This document shows positions 28,243-36,461 of a stretch of DNA of 64,000 nucleotides, piece after piece; position 1 is the first letter of the stretch; each line of letters opens with the position of its first letter. Under the pieces are notes generated by a model. That model was not told the DNA's origin, did not search any database, and saw nothing but the letters and a program-made list of their open reading frames with translations. Position numbers and translations under genes: made by a program. This DNA comes from a virus. The DNA lies in IMG/VR virus record IMGVR_UViG_3300025237_000002, positions 1-64,000 of that record. One strand, given 5' to 3'.

Positions 28243-29122
28243 TTGGATTAAGGAATGGGTGAATATGCCTCATTTTGTTATTCCAACTAGAGATACTGAA
28301 AAGAGGAATCAAATTGATATTACGGATGTTCAAAAGATTGCAGACCTTAACACAAGCAAGCAACCAAAGTATCCAATTTATATAATATCAAAAGGTAGAT
28401 TCAAATACCCACAGACAGCAAGAGCTTTAGAAGGTCTTGGAATTGAATACAAGATAGTTATTGAACCAACTGAGTATGATGACTATTCTGCGGTAATAGA
28501 TAAAGAACGAATATTAATACTACCTTTCAGTGACTTAGGTCAAGGTTCAATACCAGCAAGAAATTGGGTATTAGACCATTCAATAGCTAATGGAGATAAA
28601 AGGCATTGGATATTAGATGACAATCTAAATGGGTTTGGTTATCAAAAAGGAGGTCGGAGAATTACTACAAAGACTAATGGTGATTTGTTTAGGGAGTGTG
28701 AAGACTTTGTAGATAGATATAAGAATATCAAAATTGCTGGAATAAGATATAGGTTTAATCACAATTATGTGAAATCACCTTATTATTTGAACACTCGTAT
28801 TTACTCTTGTATCTTGATGGATAACACCATACAACATAGATGGAGAGGGAAGTATAATGAAGATACCGATTTAAGTTTAAGGGTATTGAAGGATGGAGAT
28901 TGTACGATGTTGTTCACTTGGTGCTATTGCAACAAGGCTGGAACGTTAAGTATGAAGGGTGGTAACACCAATACAGTATATGGAGATACTGATAATAGGA
29001 AAGAATTCGCTGAAAGTTTAAAACAACAACACCCAGATGTGGTAAAAGTTGTTTGGAGATATGAAAGATGGCATCATGAAGTAAACTATAAGGGATTTAG
29101 AGAAAACAAATTAATTAAATGA
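28235..29122 (+). CDS. TET-associated glycosyltransferase (TAGT)-like protein
   Basis: A 295-aa protein matching the TAGT family, first noted beside phage TET/JBP enzymes. Markers are YPIYIISKGRF (residues ~48-58), ARALEGLGIEYKIVIEP, ILPFSDLGQGSIPARNWV (~95-115), the acceptor-site RHWILDDNLNGF (~125-136) and GKYNEDTDLSLRVL (~205). It is probably a GT-A-type transferase adding sugar to a hydroxylated base in phage DNA. No thymidylate hydroxymethylase is in the window; the 2OG-oxygenase-like protein at 60993 may be a partner. Modified DNA would resist restriction. Confidence 0.72.
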   Translation: MNNWIKEWVNMPHFVIPTRDTEKRNQIDITDVQKIADLNTSKQPKYPIYIISKGRFKYPQTARALEGLGIEYKIVIEPTEYDDYSAVIDKERILILPFSDLGQGSIPARNWVLDHSIANGDKRHWILDDNLNGFGYQKGGRRITTKTNGDLFRECEDFVDRYKNIKIAGIRYRFNHNYVKSPYYLNTRIYSCILMDNTIQHRWRGKYNEDTDLSLRVLKDGDCTMLFTWCYCNKAGTLSMKGGNTNTVYGDTDNRKEFAESLKQQHPDVVKVVWRYERWHHEVNYKGFRENKLIK

Positions 29123-29616
29123 TTGAGATTAGAATAAATGATGAACAAAGACAAAGAGCTAGTGAACTATATGAATTTAACGTTTTAAAAGGTTCGGTAA
29201 CAAAAGGAGAAGGGAATGAAGTTGGTGCTCTTGGAGAAATAATAGTATTAGATTACTATGGTGATTCAGCTGAATACGTTGGGGATTATGATTATGATTT
29301 AATAATAAAAGGTAAGAAGGTTGATGTTAAAACTAAGAAACAAAATTTAAGACCAGCTAAACATCATTCTTGTAACATATTCTCATATAATACAAAACAA
29401 AAATGTGATTGGTATTGTTTCGTATTTATACATCAATCATTAAATTTTGGATGGATTATGGGATGGTTAACTAAAGATGATTTTTATAAAAAAGCAATCT
29501 TTAGAAGAAAGGGTGAAGTAGACCCAACATTAAATACTAATTGGAGTTTTAGAGGTGATTGTTACACTATTAAAGTACCTGAATTAGATTTATATAATGA
29601 AGAGATAACAAATTAA
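29119..29616 (+). CDS. PD-(D/E)XK nuclease-fold protein
   Basis: A 165-aa protein with the core of the PD-(D/E)XK fold: an N-terminal helix with GEIIVLDYY, then YDYDLIIKGKKVDVKTKK, giving D...DVK. It could be a small restriction-like nuclease or a resolvase. It overlaps the glycosyltransferase stop by four bases, so the two are co-translated. Confidence 0.65.
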   Translation: MIEIRINDEQRQRASELYEFNVLKGSVTKGEGNEVGALGEIIVLDYYGDSAEYVGDYDYDLIIKGKKVDVKTKKQNLRPAKHHSCNIFSYNTKQKCDWYCFVFIHQSLNFGWIMGWLTKDDFYKKAIFRRKGEVDPTLNTNWSFRGDCYTIKVPELDLYNEEITN

Positions 29617-29822
29617 TTAAAGTAAGTCAGAGATTCTAACGCACTACGGTGAGGAACTTCGAGACACCACAGTTTAAGGTAGGAGACGAAAGTCGCACGC
29701 ACTACCGAGGGTGCAATTCAAACAGACTGAGAGGATGAACTGCTCTATGAGGTCGGGTATGAAGCAAATAGGTAAATGTTAGATTAAAACAGGATTTCGG
29801 GTAAGCTCAACTTACTTTAATT
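29615..29822 (+). ncRNA. Candidate minimal RNase P RNA
   Basis: About 208 nt that fold into an RNase P RNA topology. P1 is 29615-29627 with 29810-29822 (13 bp). P2 is TCTAAC (29635) with GTTAGA (29778). P3 is a tiny CAC-TACG-GTG. A GAGGAAC box (29651) starts P4, which pairs AC and UCGAG with UUCGG and GU (29796-29802) and leaves a bulged U at 29658, like the universal P4 bulge. ACAG (29789) precedes the 3' P4 strand, and AGCAAATAGG (29763) matches the conserved AGCAA...AAAUAGG region. A GAC-GAAA-GTC hairpin and GGGTGCAA fit the specificity domain. The P15-P18 region appears to be missing. The protein partner would come from the host. Confidence 0.6.
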
Positions 29823-29838
29823 AAAATAAAAATACAAT

Positions 29839-30246
29839 ATGAATGATAATACAATTTTAGAACACTATGGTTGGACCATTGAATGTGAATCACCATTTGA
29901 AATACGACATGAAGATGGTTCGTTTGCCAGTGGGCAAGCAGCTTATACAGTTCTAATAGACTTAGTAGAAGACTATGAATGTGAAGTTATTAAGAAACCG
30001 ATTGAATTAACATTTGGACCTGATAATCATTTCGACCCTGTTGCAATAAAACATAACAATAAGGGTGAACGAATTGATTTCGCTAAAACGGTAAGATGGT
30101 TTATTAATAACGCTGAAAATTCTATTGAAAATTCTTACGATGAAGGTGCGCCAAGGCGTGTTGAAATGTATCAGTTATGTAATAGTCTTAGAAATCAATT
30201 AAAGGCTCAATTATCAAAAGAACAAATACGAGAAATTAAATTATGA
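29839..30246 (+). CDS. Hypothetical protein (135 aa)
   Basis: A 135-aa acidic protein, not recognised. Overlaps the ADP-ribosylglycohydrolase start (ATGA), so the two are co-translated and may be functionally linked. Confidence 0.55.
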   Translation: MNDNTILEHYGWTIECESPFEIRHEDGSFASGQAAYTVLIDLVEDYECEVIKKPIELTFGPDNHFDPVAIKHNNKGERIDFAKTVRWFINNAENSIENSYDEGAPRRVEMYQLCNSLRNQLKAQLSKEQIREIKL

Positions 30247-31013
30247 ATAGAGGTTACGGAGCAATATTAGGTGATTTAGCGGGGAAACCCTTTGAAAAGA
30301 AGTTTAGTATTAAGAAAAAGGATATCAAGGTTTACGCTGAAGATACAAACATTACTGATGATTCAGTAATGACATTAGCTACAATGGATGCTATTTTAAG
30401 CAACATTGATTACCAAACAGCATATCGCTATTGGGGTAATAAATACTTTAGTGATTACTATGGTAAATCGTTCAAGCTATGGTTGAAAGACCCAGCTATG
30501 AAGATGGATTCATATGGTAACGGATGTCTTATGAGAATGTCACCAATACCTCATTACTTCCGTAACAATGACTATTCTTCAATCATAGAATCAGTTGGTA
30601 GTTGTACAACTTCTCATAATCATGCATATTCAAGAAAGGCTGTTATTATATTGAATTACATTTATAATATGATTTATGAAGGTAAAACAAAAGTTGAGAT
30701 TTGGGATTGGGTTAAAGAGAATTATCCATTACCTAAACGATTTAATAAGTTTGTAGAGATAGATGCAACCTCACAAGGTACTTTACCTTACGTGTTACAT
30801 TGTTTCTTATCCACTACATCAACACACGCTTGTATTGAAATGGCGATTGGTTATGGTGGTGATACAGATACAAATGCGTCAATTGCTGCTGAATTATCAG
30901 CAACATTTTATGACGATATTTCGAAAGAAGATGTCGAGTATGTTAACAGTCATCTAGATGATTTTCAACTAGATACGTTAACAAGGTTTAATAATGCATT
31001 AAATGAAATTTAG
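30243..31013 (+). CDS. ADP-ribosylglycohydrolase (ARH/DraG family)
   Basis: A 256-aa protein with the family motifs. N-terminal GAILGDLAGKPFE is followed by EDTNITDDSVMTLAT (residues ~29-43), which ligates one metal pair. C-terminal YGGDTDTNASIAAEL (~204-218) supplies the second Asp cluster. ARH enzymes remove ADP-ribose from arginine, serine or other groups using two Mg2+ ions. With the NADAR and macrodomain proteins downstream, it is one of three ADP-ribose-removing families within 4 kb. Confidence 0.88.
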   Translation: MNRGYGAILGDLAGKPFEKKFSIKKKDIKVYAEDTNITDDSVMTLATMDAILSNIDYQTAYRYWGNKYFSDYYGKSFKLWLKDPAMKMDSYGNGCLMRMSPIPHYFRNNDYSSIIESVGSCTTSHNHAYSRKAVIILNYIYNMIYEGKTKVEIWDWVKENYPLPKRFNKFVEIDATSQGTLPYVLHCFLSTTSTHACIEMAIGYGGDTDTNASIAAELSATFYDDISKEDVEYVNSHLDDFQLDTLTRFNNALNEI

Positions 31014-31374
31014 AGAAAATTTAACAGAAAAGTTAATAGAAAAAGAAGTTCAAAAACGAGTAGGATTTAAGGTACAAGCGATAAGAACTCAATTTAAAAT
31101 GGGTTTGGATGCTTCTAAATTAGCTGATAAACATAGTTGGGGACATATACAAACTCGTGGCTTCTTAAAAGCATTTGAGATTGCACATGATATGATGGAG
31201 AAGGAGCTTACTATGGGTACTCCACATGATGGTGATTTTGAAATAAAGATTTGGAAGCGTAAAGAAAAGTTGGTTGATAAACTAACTGATAGACTTTTAA
31301 ATAGAGGTACTAGAGATTATGACCACAAAAAAAGTTTCATTAATGATAGTGTAGAAAATTTTATAGATAATTAA
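31003..31374 (+). CDS. Hypothetical helical protein (123 aa)
   Basis: A 123-aa basic, mainly helical protein. It overlaps the glycohydrolase gene by 11 bases and ends at a strong terminator. Function unknown. Confidence 0.55.
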   Translation: MKFRENLTEKLIEKEVQKRVGFKVQAIRTQFKMGLDASKLADKHSWGHIQTRGFLKAFEIAHDMMEKELTMGTPHDGDFEIKIWKRKEKLVDKLTDRLLNRGTRDYDHKKSFINDSVENFIDN

Positions 31375-31378
31375 ATTA

Positions 31379-31411
31379 AATGGTATAAAGAAATTTATAC
31401 CATTTTTTTTG
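31379..31411 (+). terminator. Strong intrinsic terminator
   Basis: 9-bp perfect stem TGGTATAAA/TTTATACCA with a GAAA loop and T8. Confidence 0.92.
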
Positions 31412-31418
31412 TTTAAAA

Positions 31419-31450
31419 CTTGTTTATGTCAATTATATTGTGTTGTATTG
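31419..31450 (+). promoter_or_regulatory. Bacteroidota-type promoter
   Basis: CTTG at 31419-31422, 20 bp, TTGTATTG at 31443-31450 (weaker -7), with ATG at 31472. Confidence 0.6.
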
Positions 31451-31471
31451 CACAATAAATAAACAAAAATT

Positions 31472-32269
31472 ATGGAACACTTGTATGACTTAAGCGCAAA
31501 CTCAAATCACGTTAAACTTTTTAAATGGCTTTGGGGCGTTGACCCAAGCATTAAATATAAAACCATGTGTCCGTACTTTTGGGCATTTGTAGGTAGTATC
31601 TTAATATTGCCGATTATTCTAGCTGTTAAATTGGTAATTTGGTTAATTAAACCTATTGCTACTTATTACACAACTTACTCTCAGAAGCAAATTGATGACT
31701 ACATCAATGGTCTATGTTTTAAATTAGATTCAAACGCTTATACCGATTATGATTTATACAAAATTCGTAAGTCTAAATGTTATAAAGGAAACCAATATAA
31801 GTTTATGGAGAGTGAAGGATATAAAACTGGTATGTATGATAAGATTGAAGAATCTTATGAGAATTATTTAAGATTATTAAATAGTAGAAAAGCGCAAGCT
31901 AAACAAACATTAGATAAGTTCAAATATGGATTTTTCGGTAAGTCTATAGGTTATATTATTGGTTTAAGTGCATTAACTTTACTTGGTTGGGGAGTACATG
32001 GATTTGTACATTTATTTACTTGGAGTCAATTTGTAACATTTTTAATTGGTCTTGGATGGGTAGTTTTAGGTATTGGTGGATTGGCACTTATTATAGCCTT
32101 AGTTATATGGATTAATGAAAAGTACGCTTGCAACTCTTTCATAAGTAGAATTGTATTCTGGAAACACATCGGTGATTTCTTTAAAGTAATAGGAAATGGG
32201 TTTTTAATTGTGTTTGATATGATTAAAAATGTATATAAGCAAAATTGTCCAATAATTCATTGGGGTTAA
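31472..32269 (+). CDS. Multi-pass membrane protein (265 aa)
   Basis: A 265-aa protein with a membrane helix near residues 40-62, a charged ~80-residue cytoplasmic stretch, two helices near 150-175 and 180-210, and another hydrophobic tail segment near 240. No family recognised. First gene after a promoter and one base upstream of the NADAR fusion. Confidence 0.6.
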   Translation: MEHLYDLSANSNHVKLFKWLWGVDPSIKYKTMCPYFWAFVGSILILPIILAVKLVIWLIKPIATYYTTYSQKQIDDYINGLCFKLDSNAYTDYDLYKIRKSKCYKGNQYKFMESEGYKTGMYDKIEESYENYLRLLNSRKAQAKQTLDKFKYGFFGKSIGYIIGLSALTLLGWGVHGFVHLFTWSQFVTFLIGLGWVVLGIGGLALIIALVIWINEKYACNSFISRIVFWKHIGDFFKVIGNGFLIVFDMIKNVYKQNCPIIHWG

Positions 32270-32270
32270 G

Positions 32271-33074
32271 ATGATAAAGCAATTCAGAGACGAATACGCT
32301 TGGTTAAGTAATATGACCCCTTGTATAATGACATACAAGGGTATTGAATATGCTACAAGTGAACATGCATACATGTCGGCAAAGTCTGATGATATGGAAT
32401 GGAAATCAAGATGTGCTGACAAACAAGTACCAGCAAAGGTAATAAAACGAGAAAGTAAAGATATCATTCTAATAGATAATTGGGAACTCTTTAAGTTCTT
32501 CGTAATGAGTGAGGTGATAGATATTAAATTTTCACTAGAACCCTTTAGAAGTCAATTGTTAGCTACTGGCGATGTTGGTATTGAAGAAGGTAATACCTGG
32601 AATGATTTATTCTGGGGTGTTGACAATTACACTCGTAAAGGTCATAACCATTTAGGGAATATTCTAATGGAGAAAAGAGACCTATTAAACTGTGAAGAAT
32701 CAAATAAAAAAACAAATATGGATATTAAAGATAAAATAGATTTTACAAAATATATGGAGTTGTCAAAACAACTAGATATTAGAGTTGGTATCATAAATGA
32801 TGCTGAAAAAATACCTAAGAGTTTCGGACTTAAATTAACGGTTCAATTCGCATGTGGTGATGATAATCATGTTACCAAGACAGCGTTCACTAACTTAGGT
32901 AAGACACACGAACCTGAAGACCTAATTGGTCTTCAATGTCCATTCATTGTTAACCTTGAACCAAGTGTTATCAAGGGTGTTACCAGTGAGGTAATGATTA
33001 TGGTTGGTGAAGAAATTGGTGGTGGGTTACAAGTTAATCCAAGTAATTATGTATCTGGAGCAAAATTAATGTAA
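32271..33074 (+). CDS. NADAR/YbiA domain fused to CsaA-like tRNA-binding domain
   Basis: A 267-aa protein. Residues ~1-142 are a NADAR (YbiA/DUF1768) domain, with FRDEYAWLSNM, GIEYATSEHAYMSAKS, and a C-terminal WNDLFWGVDNYTRKGHNHLGNILM. Residues ~160-267 match the OB-fold tRNA-binding family of CsaA/Arc1p/EMAP-II (FTKYMELSKQLDIRVGII..., SEVMIMVGEEIGGGLQV). NADAR proteins cleave N-glycosidic bonds, and some remove ADP-ribose from guanine in nucleic acid. The tRNA-binding fusion suggests the substrate is ADP-ribosylated RNA, possibly tRNA. Both domains are complete and in one frame. Confidence 0.82.
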   Translation: MIKQFRDEYAWLSNMTPCIMTYKGIEYATSEHAYMSAKSDDMEWKSRCADKQVPAKVIKRESKDIILIDNWELFKFFVMSEVIDIKFSLEPFRSQLLATGDVGIEEGNTWNDLFWGVDNYTRKGHNHLGNILMEKRDLLNCEESNKKTNMDIKDKIDFTKYMELSKQLDIRVGIINDAEKIPKSFGLKLTVQFACGDDNHVTKTAFTNLGKTHEPEDLIGLQCPFIVNLEPSVIKGVTSEVMIMVGEEIGGGLQVNPSNYVSGAKLM

Positions 33075-33322
33075 TGTTAGAAGAAATTTTAGAAACATAT
33101 GAAGATGAAGAATTATTGATTGCCGATGGTTTTGATGATGCGGTTATTGGTATAGCAACGGACTTCACAGAACCAAGACTAATCTATTCAGTAAACAAAT
33201 GTATTGAAATCTTAATGAGTGATGGTACAACTAGTTATGAAGATGCTATGGACTATTTCACGTTCAATACATCTGGTGCTTGGGTTGGAGATAAAACACC
33301 AATTTGGTGTTGGGATATTTAA
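33074..33322 (+). CDS. Hypothetical acidic protein (82 aa)
   Basis: An 82-aa acidic protein (LLIADGFDDAVIGIATDFTEPRLIYSVNKCIEIL) resembling small phage proteins annotated only as hypothetical. Single-base overlap with the NADAR fusion. Confidence 0.6.
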   Translation: MLEEILETYEDEELLIADGFDDAVIGIATDFTEPRLIYSVNKCIEILMSDGTTSYEDAMDYFTFNTSGAWVGDKTPIWCWDI

Positions 33323-33333
33323 AATAAAGTAAT

Positions 33334-33732
33334 ATGAAAATTTGGATAACATTTAATACTGTATGGAGTTTACAATCTGGTGGGTTGGAGCGGTGTCGGG
33401 TATGGTGGCAAAAACCACAATACGTTTTTATTGATAGAGAGTTCGACTACGATTCACTACCATTTGGTAGCCCTGGTGCGGCAGACCAAACGCAAGGATT
33501 AACTAGGTTGGGTTGGAGATGTTCACAAACCAATGGTAATGAGACAGGTAGTGTAAGTTTAGGTAAGATTTTCGATTATAAGGGTGATATTTGTGAATTG
33601 GTATGGGATAAGCTATGTGAATTCTTTCAAAGCACCGACCTAAGACAATGGGATAAACAAGAAGAAGAATTACAACTAAACTCTAAAGATTTCTTATTAG
33701 AATTAGATGTTGATTTCACTTTAAGTAAATAA
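33334..33732 (+). CDS. Hypothetical protein (132 aa)
   Basis: A 132-aa protein rich in Trp and Gly with no recognised domain. Last gene before a promoter. Confidence 0.55.
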   Translation: MKIWITFNTVWSLQSGGLERCRVWWQKPQYVFIDREFDYDSLPFGSPGAADQTQGLTRLGWRCSQTNGNETGSVSLGKIFDYKGDICELVWDKLCEFFQSTDLRQWDKQEEELQLNSKDFLLELDVDFTLSK

Positions 33733-33734
33733 AC

Positions 33735-33766
33735 CTTGTTTTTATCAATTATTATGTGTATATTTG
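33735..33766 (+). promoter_or_regulatory. Bacteroidota-type promoter
   Basis: CTTG at 33735-33738, 20 bp, TATATTTG at 33759-33766. Confidence 0.75.
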
Positions 33767-33788
33767 TAGTATCTTAAAAAAGAATATT

Positions 33789-34400
33789 ATGATAATACAA
33801 TTAGTAGATAGAAATGAAGGTATGGTTGATGCTTGGACAAGTGAATTTTTTGATTGTAAAGATGTTATCATCTATCACGATGATTTCTTCGCTCCACAAA
33901 CAGACTGCATCGTATCACCAGCAAATTCATTCGGATTTATGGATGGTGGTTTAGATGGTGTAATTACCAAACACTTAGGACCTAACATTCAATTTAATGT
34001 TCAATCTAGAATTGCGAAAACAACAATGAAAGAATTGTTGGTCGGTGAAGCGATGTTAGTTGAAACTGGGAATGATGAGATTCCATGGTGCATTTCAGCA
34101 CCAACAATGAGACTACCAGCAACGAAACTAACGAATACACCAAATGTTTATTTAGCCGCTAAAGCAATTTTTGGTGTATTAAAAAATCTAGAAAATACGT
34201 TTCAAACCATGATTAAAACTGTTACAATTAGTGGATTAGGTACGGGAGTTGGACAAGTACCTTTTGAAATTTGTGCTCAACAAATGAAGTTGGCATATGA
34301 TGAAGTATGGTTAGGTAAAGGTACGTCACCAAAAACTTGGTATGAAGCGTTTGATACACAACAATTACTATACAGTGATATAAATAAAGCAAGAAAATAA
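33789..34400 (+). CDS. Macrodomain protein
   Basis: A 203-aa protein starting at the ATG after the promoter. Macrodomain features are IVSPANSFGFMDGGLDGVI (residues ~44-62), the loop lining the distal ribose, and ISGLGTGVGQVPFE (~153-166), the phosphate-binding loop. Macrodomains bind or remove ADP-ribose from proteins or nucleic acid. DarG-type domains strip thymidine marks left by DarT. It heads the operon macro-Tpt1-Thg1, placing ADP-ribose handling beside RNA repair. Confidence 0.85.
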   Translation: MIIQLVDRNEGMVDAWTSEFFDCKDVIIYHDDFFAPQTDCIVSPANSFGFMDGGLDGVITKHLGPNIQFNVQSRIAKTTMKELLVGEAMLVETGNDEIPWCISAPTMRLPATKLTNTPNVYLAAKAIFGVLKNLENTFQTMIKTVTISGLGTGVGQVPFEICAQQMKLAYDEVWLGKGTSPKTWYEAFDTQQLLYSDINKARK

Positions 34401-34402
34401 TA

Positions 34403-34684
34403 ATGAACCCACAAGAAATTATAGAAAACGATAGAATGTTAAGTGCCATATTAAAAGGTTTAACCGATATGTGGCATTTCCAAGAAGAATTCCTAGCTCT
34501 GATAGTGTTTATCACTAGAGACTTTGATATAGCAAATAATACTGTTGAATACTTTGCTGATGAAGATATAGGTTTAGAAGAAGCATTGTTCCAATCAATG
34601 GATTTAGATGATTTTAAATCTATTTGTTTAAACAGTGAATACTTAGATAACGACAAATGTAAAGAATTAGTAGATGAGTGTTAA
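34403..34684 (+). CDS. Hypothetical acidic protein (93 aa)
   Basis: A 93-aa acidic helical protein, not recognised, overlapping the Tpt1 gene by 11 bases. Confidence 0.55.
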   Translation: MNPQEIIENDRMLSAILKGLTDMWHFQEEFLALIVFITRDFDIANNTVEYFADEDIGLEEALFQSMDLDDFKSICLNSEYLDNDKCKELVDEC

Positions 34685-35213
34685 GAATAACAGTAGATTT
34701 TTGAGTTTGGTTTTGAGACATAAACCTGAAACCATCGGTCTTAAATTAGATAAGAACGGTTGGGTTGATGTTGATGTGTTGTTAACTCAATTAAAAGAAC
34801 ATGACCGTGAAATGACGATGTTAGAATTAACTGAGGTTGTCACCACCAATGATAAGAAGCGTTTCGAGTTTAACGATGAAATGACCATGATTAGAGCGGC
34901 ACAAGGACATAGCGTGAAGGTTGATTTACAACTGAAAACAAAACGTCCACCAATGGAGTTATTTCATGGTACAGTGCCTAGATTCCTACCTGACATTAGG
35001 AAAGGTGGTCTAAAGAAAATGAAACGTCATGCGGTACATCTAAGTGACGATATCAAGACTGCTGAAAAAGTTGGCTCACGTAGAGGTAAAGAAATTATAT
35101 TAACTATTGAAACAGGTGCTATGTATGCGGATGGATTTAAATTCACCCAATCAAAGAACGGTGTTTGGTTAGTAGACAATGTACCAAGTAAGTACATCAA
35201 AATCAAAGAGTAA
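34674..35213 (+). CDS. kptA: RNA 2'-phosphotransferase (Tpt1/KptA family)
   Basis: A 179-aa protein of family length. N-terminal winged-helix lobe: SRFLSLVLRHKPETIGLKLDKNGWVDVD (residues ~7-34; Arg15 and His16 of the catalytic set). C-terminal lobe binds NAD+: ELFHGTVPRFLPDIRKGGLKKMKRHAVHLS (~104-133) and a later RRGKEIILTIE. Tpt1 moves a 2'-phosphate from RNA to NAD+, giving ADP-ribose 1'',2''-cyclic phosphate. Some members ADP-ribosylate RNA ends. It may repair tRNA cleaved by host nucleases or process RNA-linked ADP-ribose; both fit the neighbours. Confidence 0.88.
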   Translation: MSVKNNSRFLSLVLRHKPETIGLKLDKNGWVDVDVLLTQLKEHDREMTMLELTEVVTTNDKKRFEFNDEMTMIRAAQGHSVKVDLQLKTKRPPMELFHGTVPRFLPDIRKGGLKKMKRHAVHLSDDIKTAEKVGSRRGKEIILTIETGAMYADGFKFTQSKNGVWLVDNVPSKYIKIKE

Positions 35214-35362
35214 TGAGTTTTAAACAACAACTCATAAACTTAGAAAAAGAATACCCTATTAAAAATAGGGAATATTGGGTTAAATATGGTAAATTGCAAG
35301 AAGAATTAACAACAAGGCTTAAGGAAATTGACCCAACAATATTCCCAGACAAATTATTTTAA
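35213..35362 (+). CDS. Small hypothetical protein (49 aa)
   Basis: A 49-aa protein (MSFKQQLINLEKEYPIKNREYW...) sharing one base with the Tpt1 stop. Charged and helical; function unknown. Confidence 0.5.
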   Translation: MSFKQQLINLEKEYPIKNREYWVKYGKLQEELTTRLKEIDPTIFPDKLF

Positions 35363-35372
35363 ATTAAATAGA

Positions 35373-35663
35373 ATGAAAAATAATAAATTAGATTTTGTTA
35401 ACGCACAAGAAATGATGGAACAAAATCCAAATACTTTTGAGGCACCAACATTAGATGAATTAAATAATATTCAACTTAATGATTTTGTAAAAGTGAGTAT
35501 TGGTGGTGAAAGATTTTGGGTATGTGTTGGAAAACTTATAACAGATGAAATAATTGAAGGAGTTGTTAATAATGATTTACTTTGTACAGATGTTCATGGG
35601 ATTGAATGTGATGACAAAATCATATTCAATAAGTCCAACATTTTTTCAATTTATGAAGAATAA
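35373..35663 (+). CDS. Hypothetical protein (96 aa)
   Basis: A 96-aa protein starting at the ATG after the previous stop. The pattern NIQLNDFVKVSIGGERFWVCVGKLITDEIIEGVVNNDL suggests a small beta-barrel domain. Function unknown. Confidence 0.55.
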   Translation: MKNNKLDFVNAQEMMEQNPNTFEAPTLDELNNIQLNDFVKVSIGGERFWVCVGKLITDEIIEGVVNNDLLCTDVHGIECDDKIIFNKSNIFSIYEE

Positions 35664-35678
35664 CAAACAGATAAATAA

Positions 35679-36461
35679 ATGAAAAAAGATGATTTAGGGG
35701 ATAGAATGAAAGGTTATGAAGCCGTTACTAAGTACAAGTTGCTTAGAAGAGGTTATACTATGATTAGAATTGATGGTAAGGCTTTTCACACCTATACAAA
35801 AGGTCTTATACGTCCATTTGATATGGGGTTGGTTGAAGATATGGATGCTACTGCTAAGTATCTTTGTAAAGAGATTCAAGGTGCTGTATGTGCATTCGTT
35901 CAATCTGATGAGATTAGTATTTTGTTATGTGATTTTGAAAATAGAAATACAAGCGCATGGTATGATAATTCATTACAAAAAATGTGTAGTGTTTCAGCAT
36001 CATTGGCAACAGCTAAATTTAATCAATTAAGAACTTCAAGAGTTATAAGTGCTGGAAAAATACTAACTGAATTTGATAATATTGTATTAGCTATATTTGA
36101 TTCAAGAGTTTACCAATTACCAGCAAAGTATGAGGTTGAAAACTATATGATTTGGAGGCAACAAGATACTGTTAAGAATAGTATTTCTAGTGTTGCACAA
36201 TCAATGTTTTCACACAAAGAATTGAATGGTAAGAATGGAAACCAGAAGCAAGAAATGATGTTTCAAAAAGATGGTACGAATTGGGATGGTTTTGACCCTA
36301 AGTTAAAGAGGGGTAGAATGATTACAAAAGAGATATATGAGAAGGAACCTGACGTTATTAGAACTAGGTATGTGAGTAACGCACCACCAACATTTACACA
36401 AGATAAGGATTATTTAAATGAATTAATCCCAGATAGAGAAATTAGTAGATTATTAGTATGA
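35679..36461 (+). CDS. tRNA-His guanylyltransferase (Thg1-like)
   Basis: A 260-aa protein with Thg1 hallmarks: GDRMKGYE at the N-terminus, MIRIDGKAFHTYTKG (residues ~28-42; metal-binding Asp after the strand), CAFVQSDEISILL (~72-84; second Asp and Glu) and a KMCSVSASLATAKFN helix. Thg1 enzymes add nucleotides 3' to 5'. Bacterial and phage members (TLPs) can rebuild damaged tRNA 5' ends from a template. With Tpt1 and 2H proteins nearby, a tRNA-repair role is plausible. Overlaps the phosphatase start. Confidence 0.87.
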   Translation: MKKDDLGDRMKGYEAVTKYKLLRRGYTMIRIDGKAFHTYTKGLIRPFDMGLVEDMDATAKYLCKEIQGAVCAFVQSDEISILLCDFENRNTSAWYDNSLQKMCSVSASLATAKFNQLRTSRVISAGKILTEFDNIVLAIFDSRVYQLPAKYEVENYMIWRQQDTVKNSISSVAQSMFSHKELNGKNGNQKQEMMFQKDGTNWDGFDPKLKRGRMITKEIYEKEPDVIRTRYVSNAPPTFTQDKDYLNELIPDREISRLLV

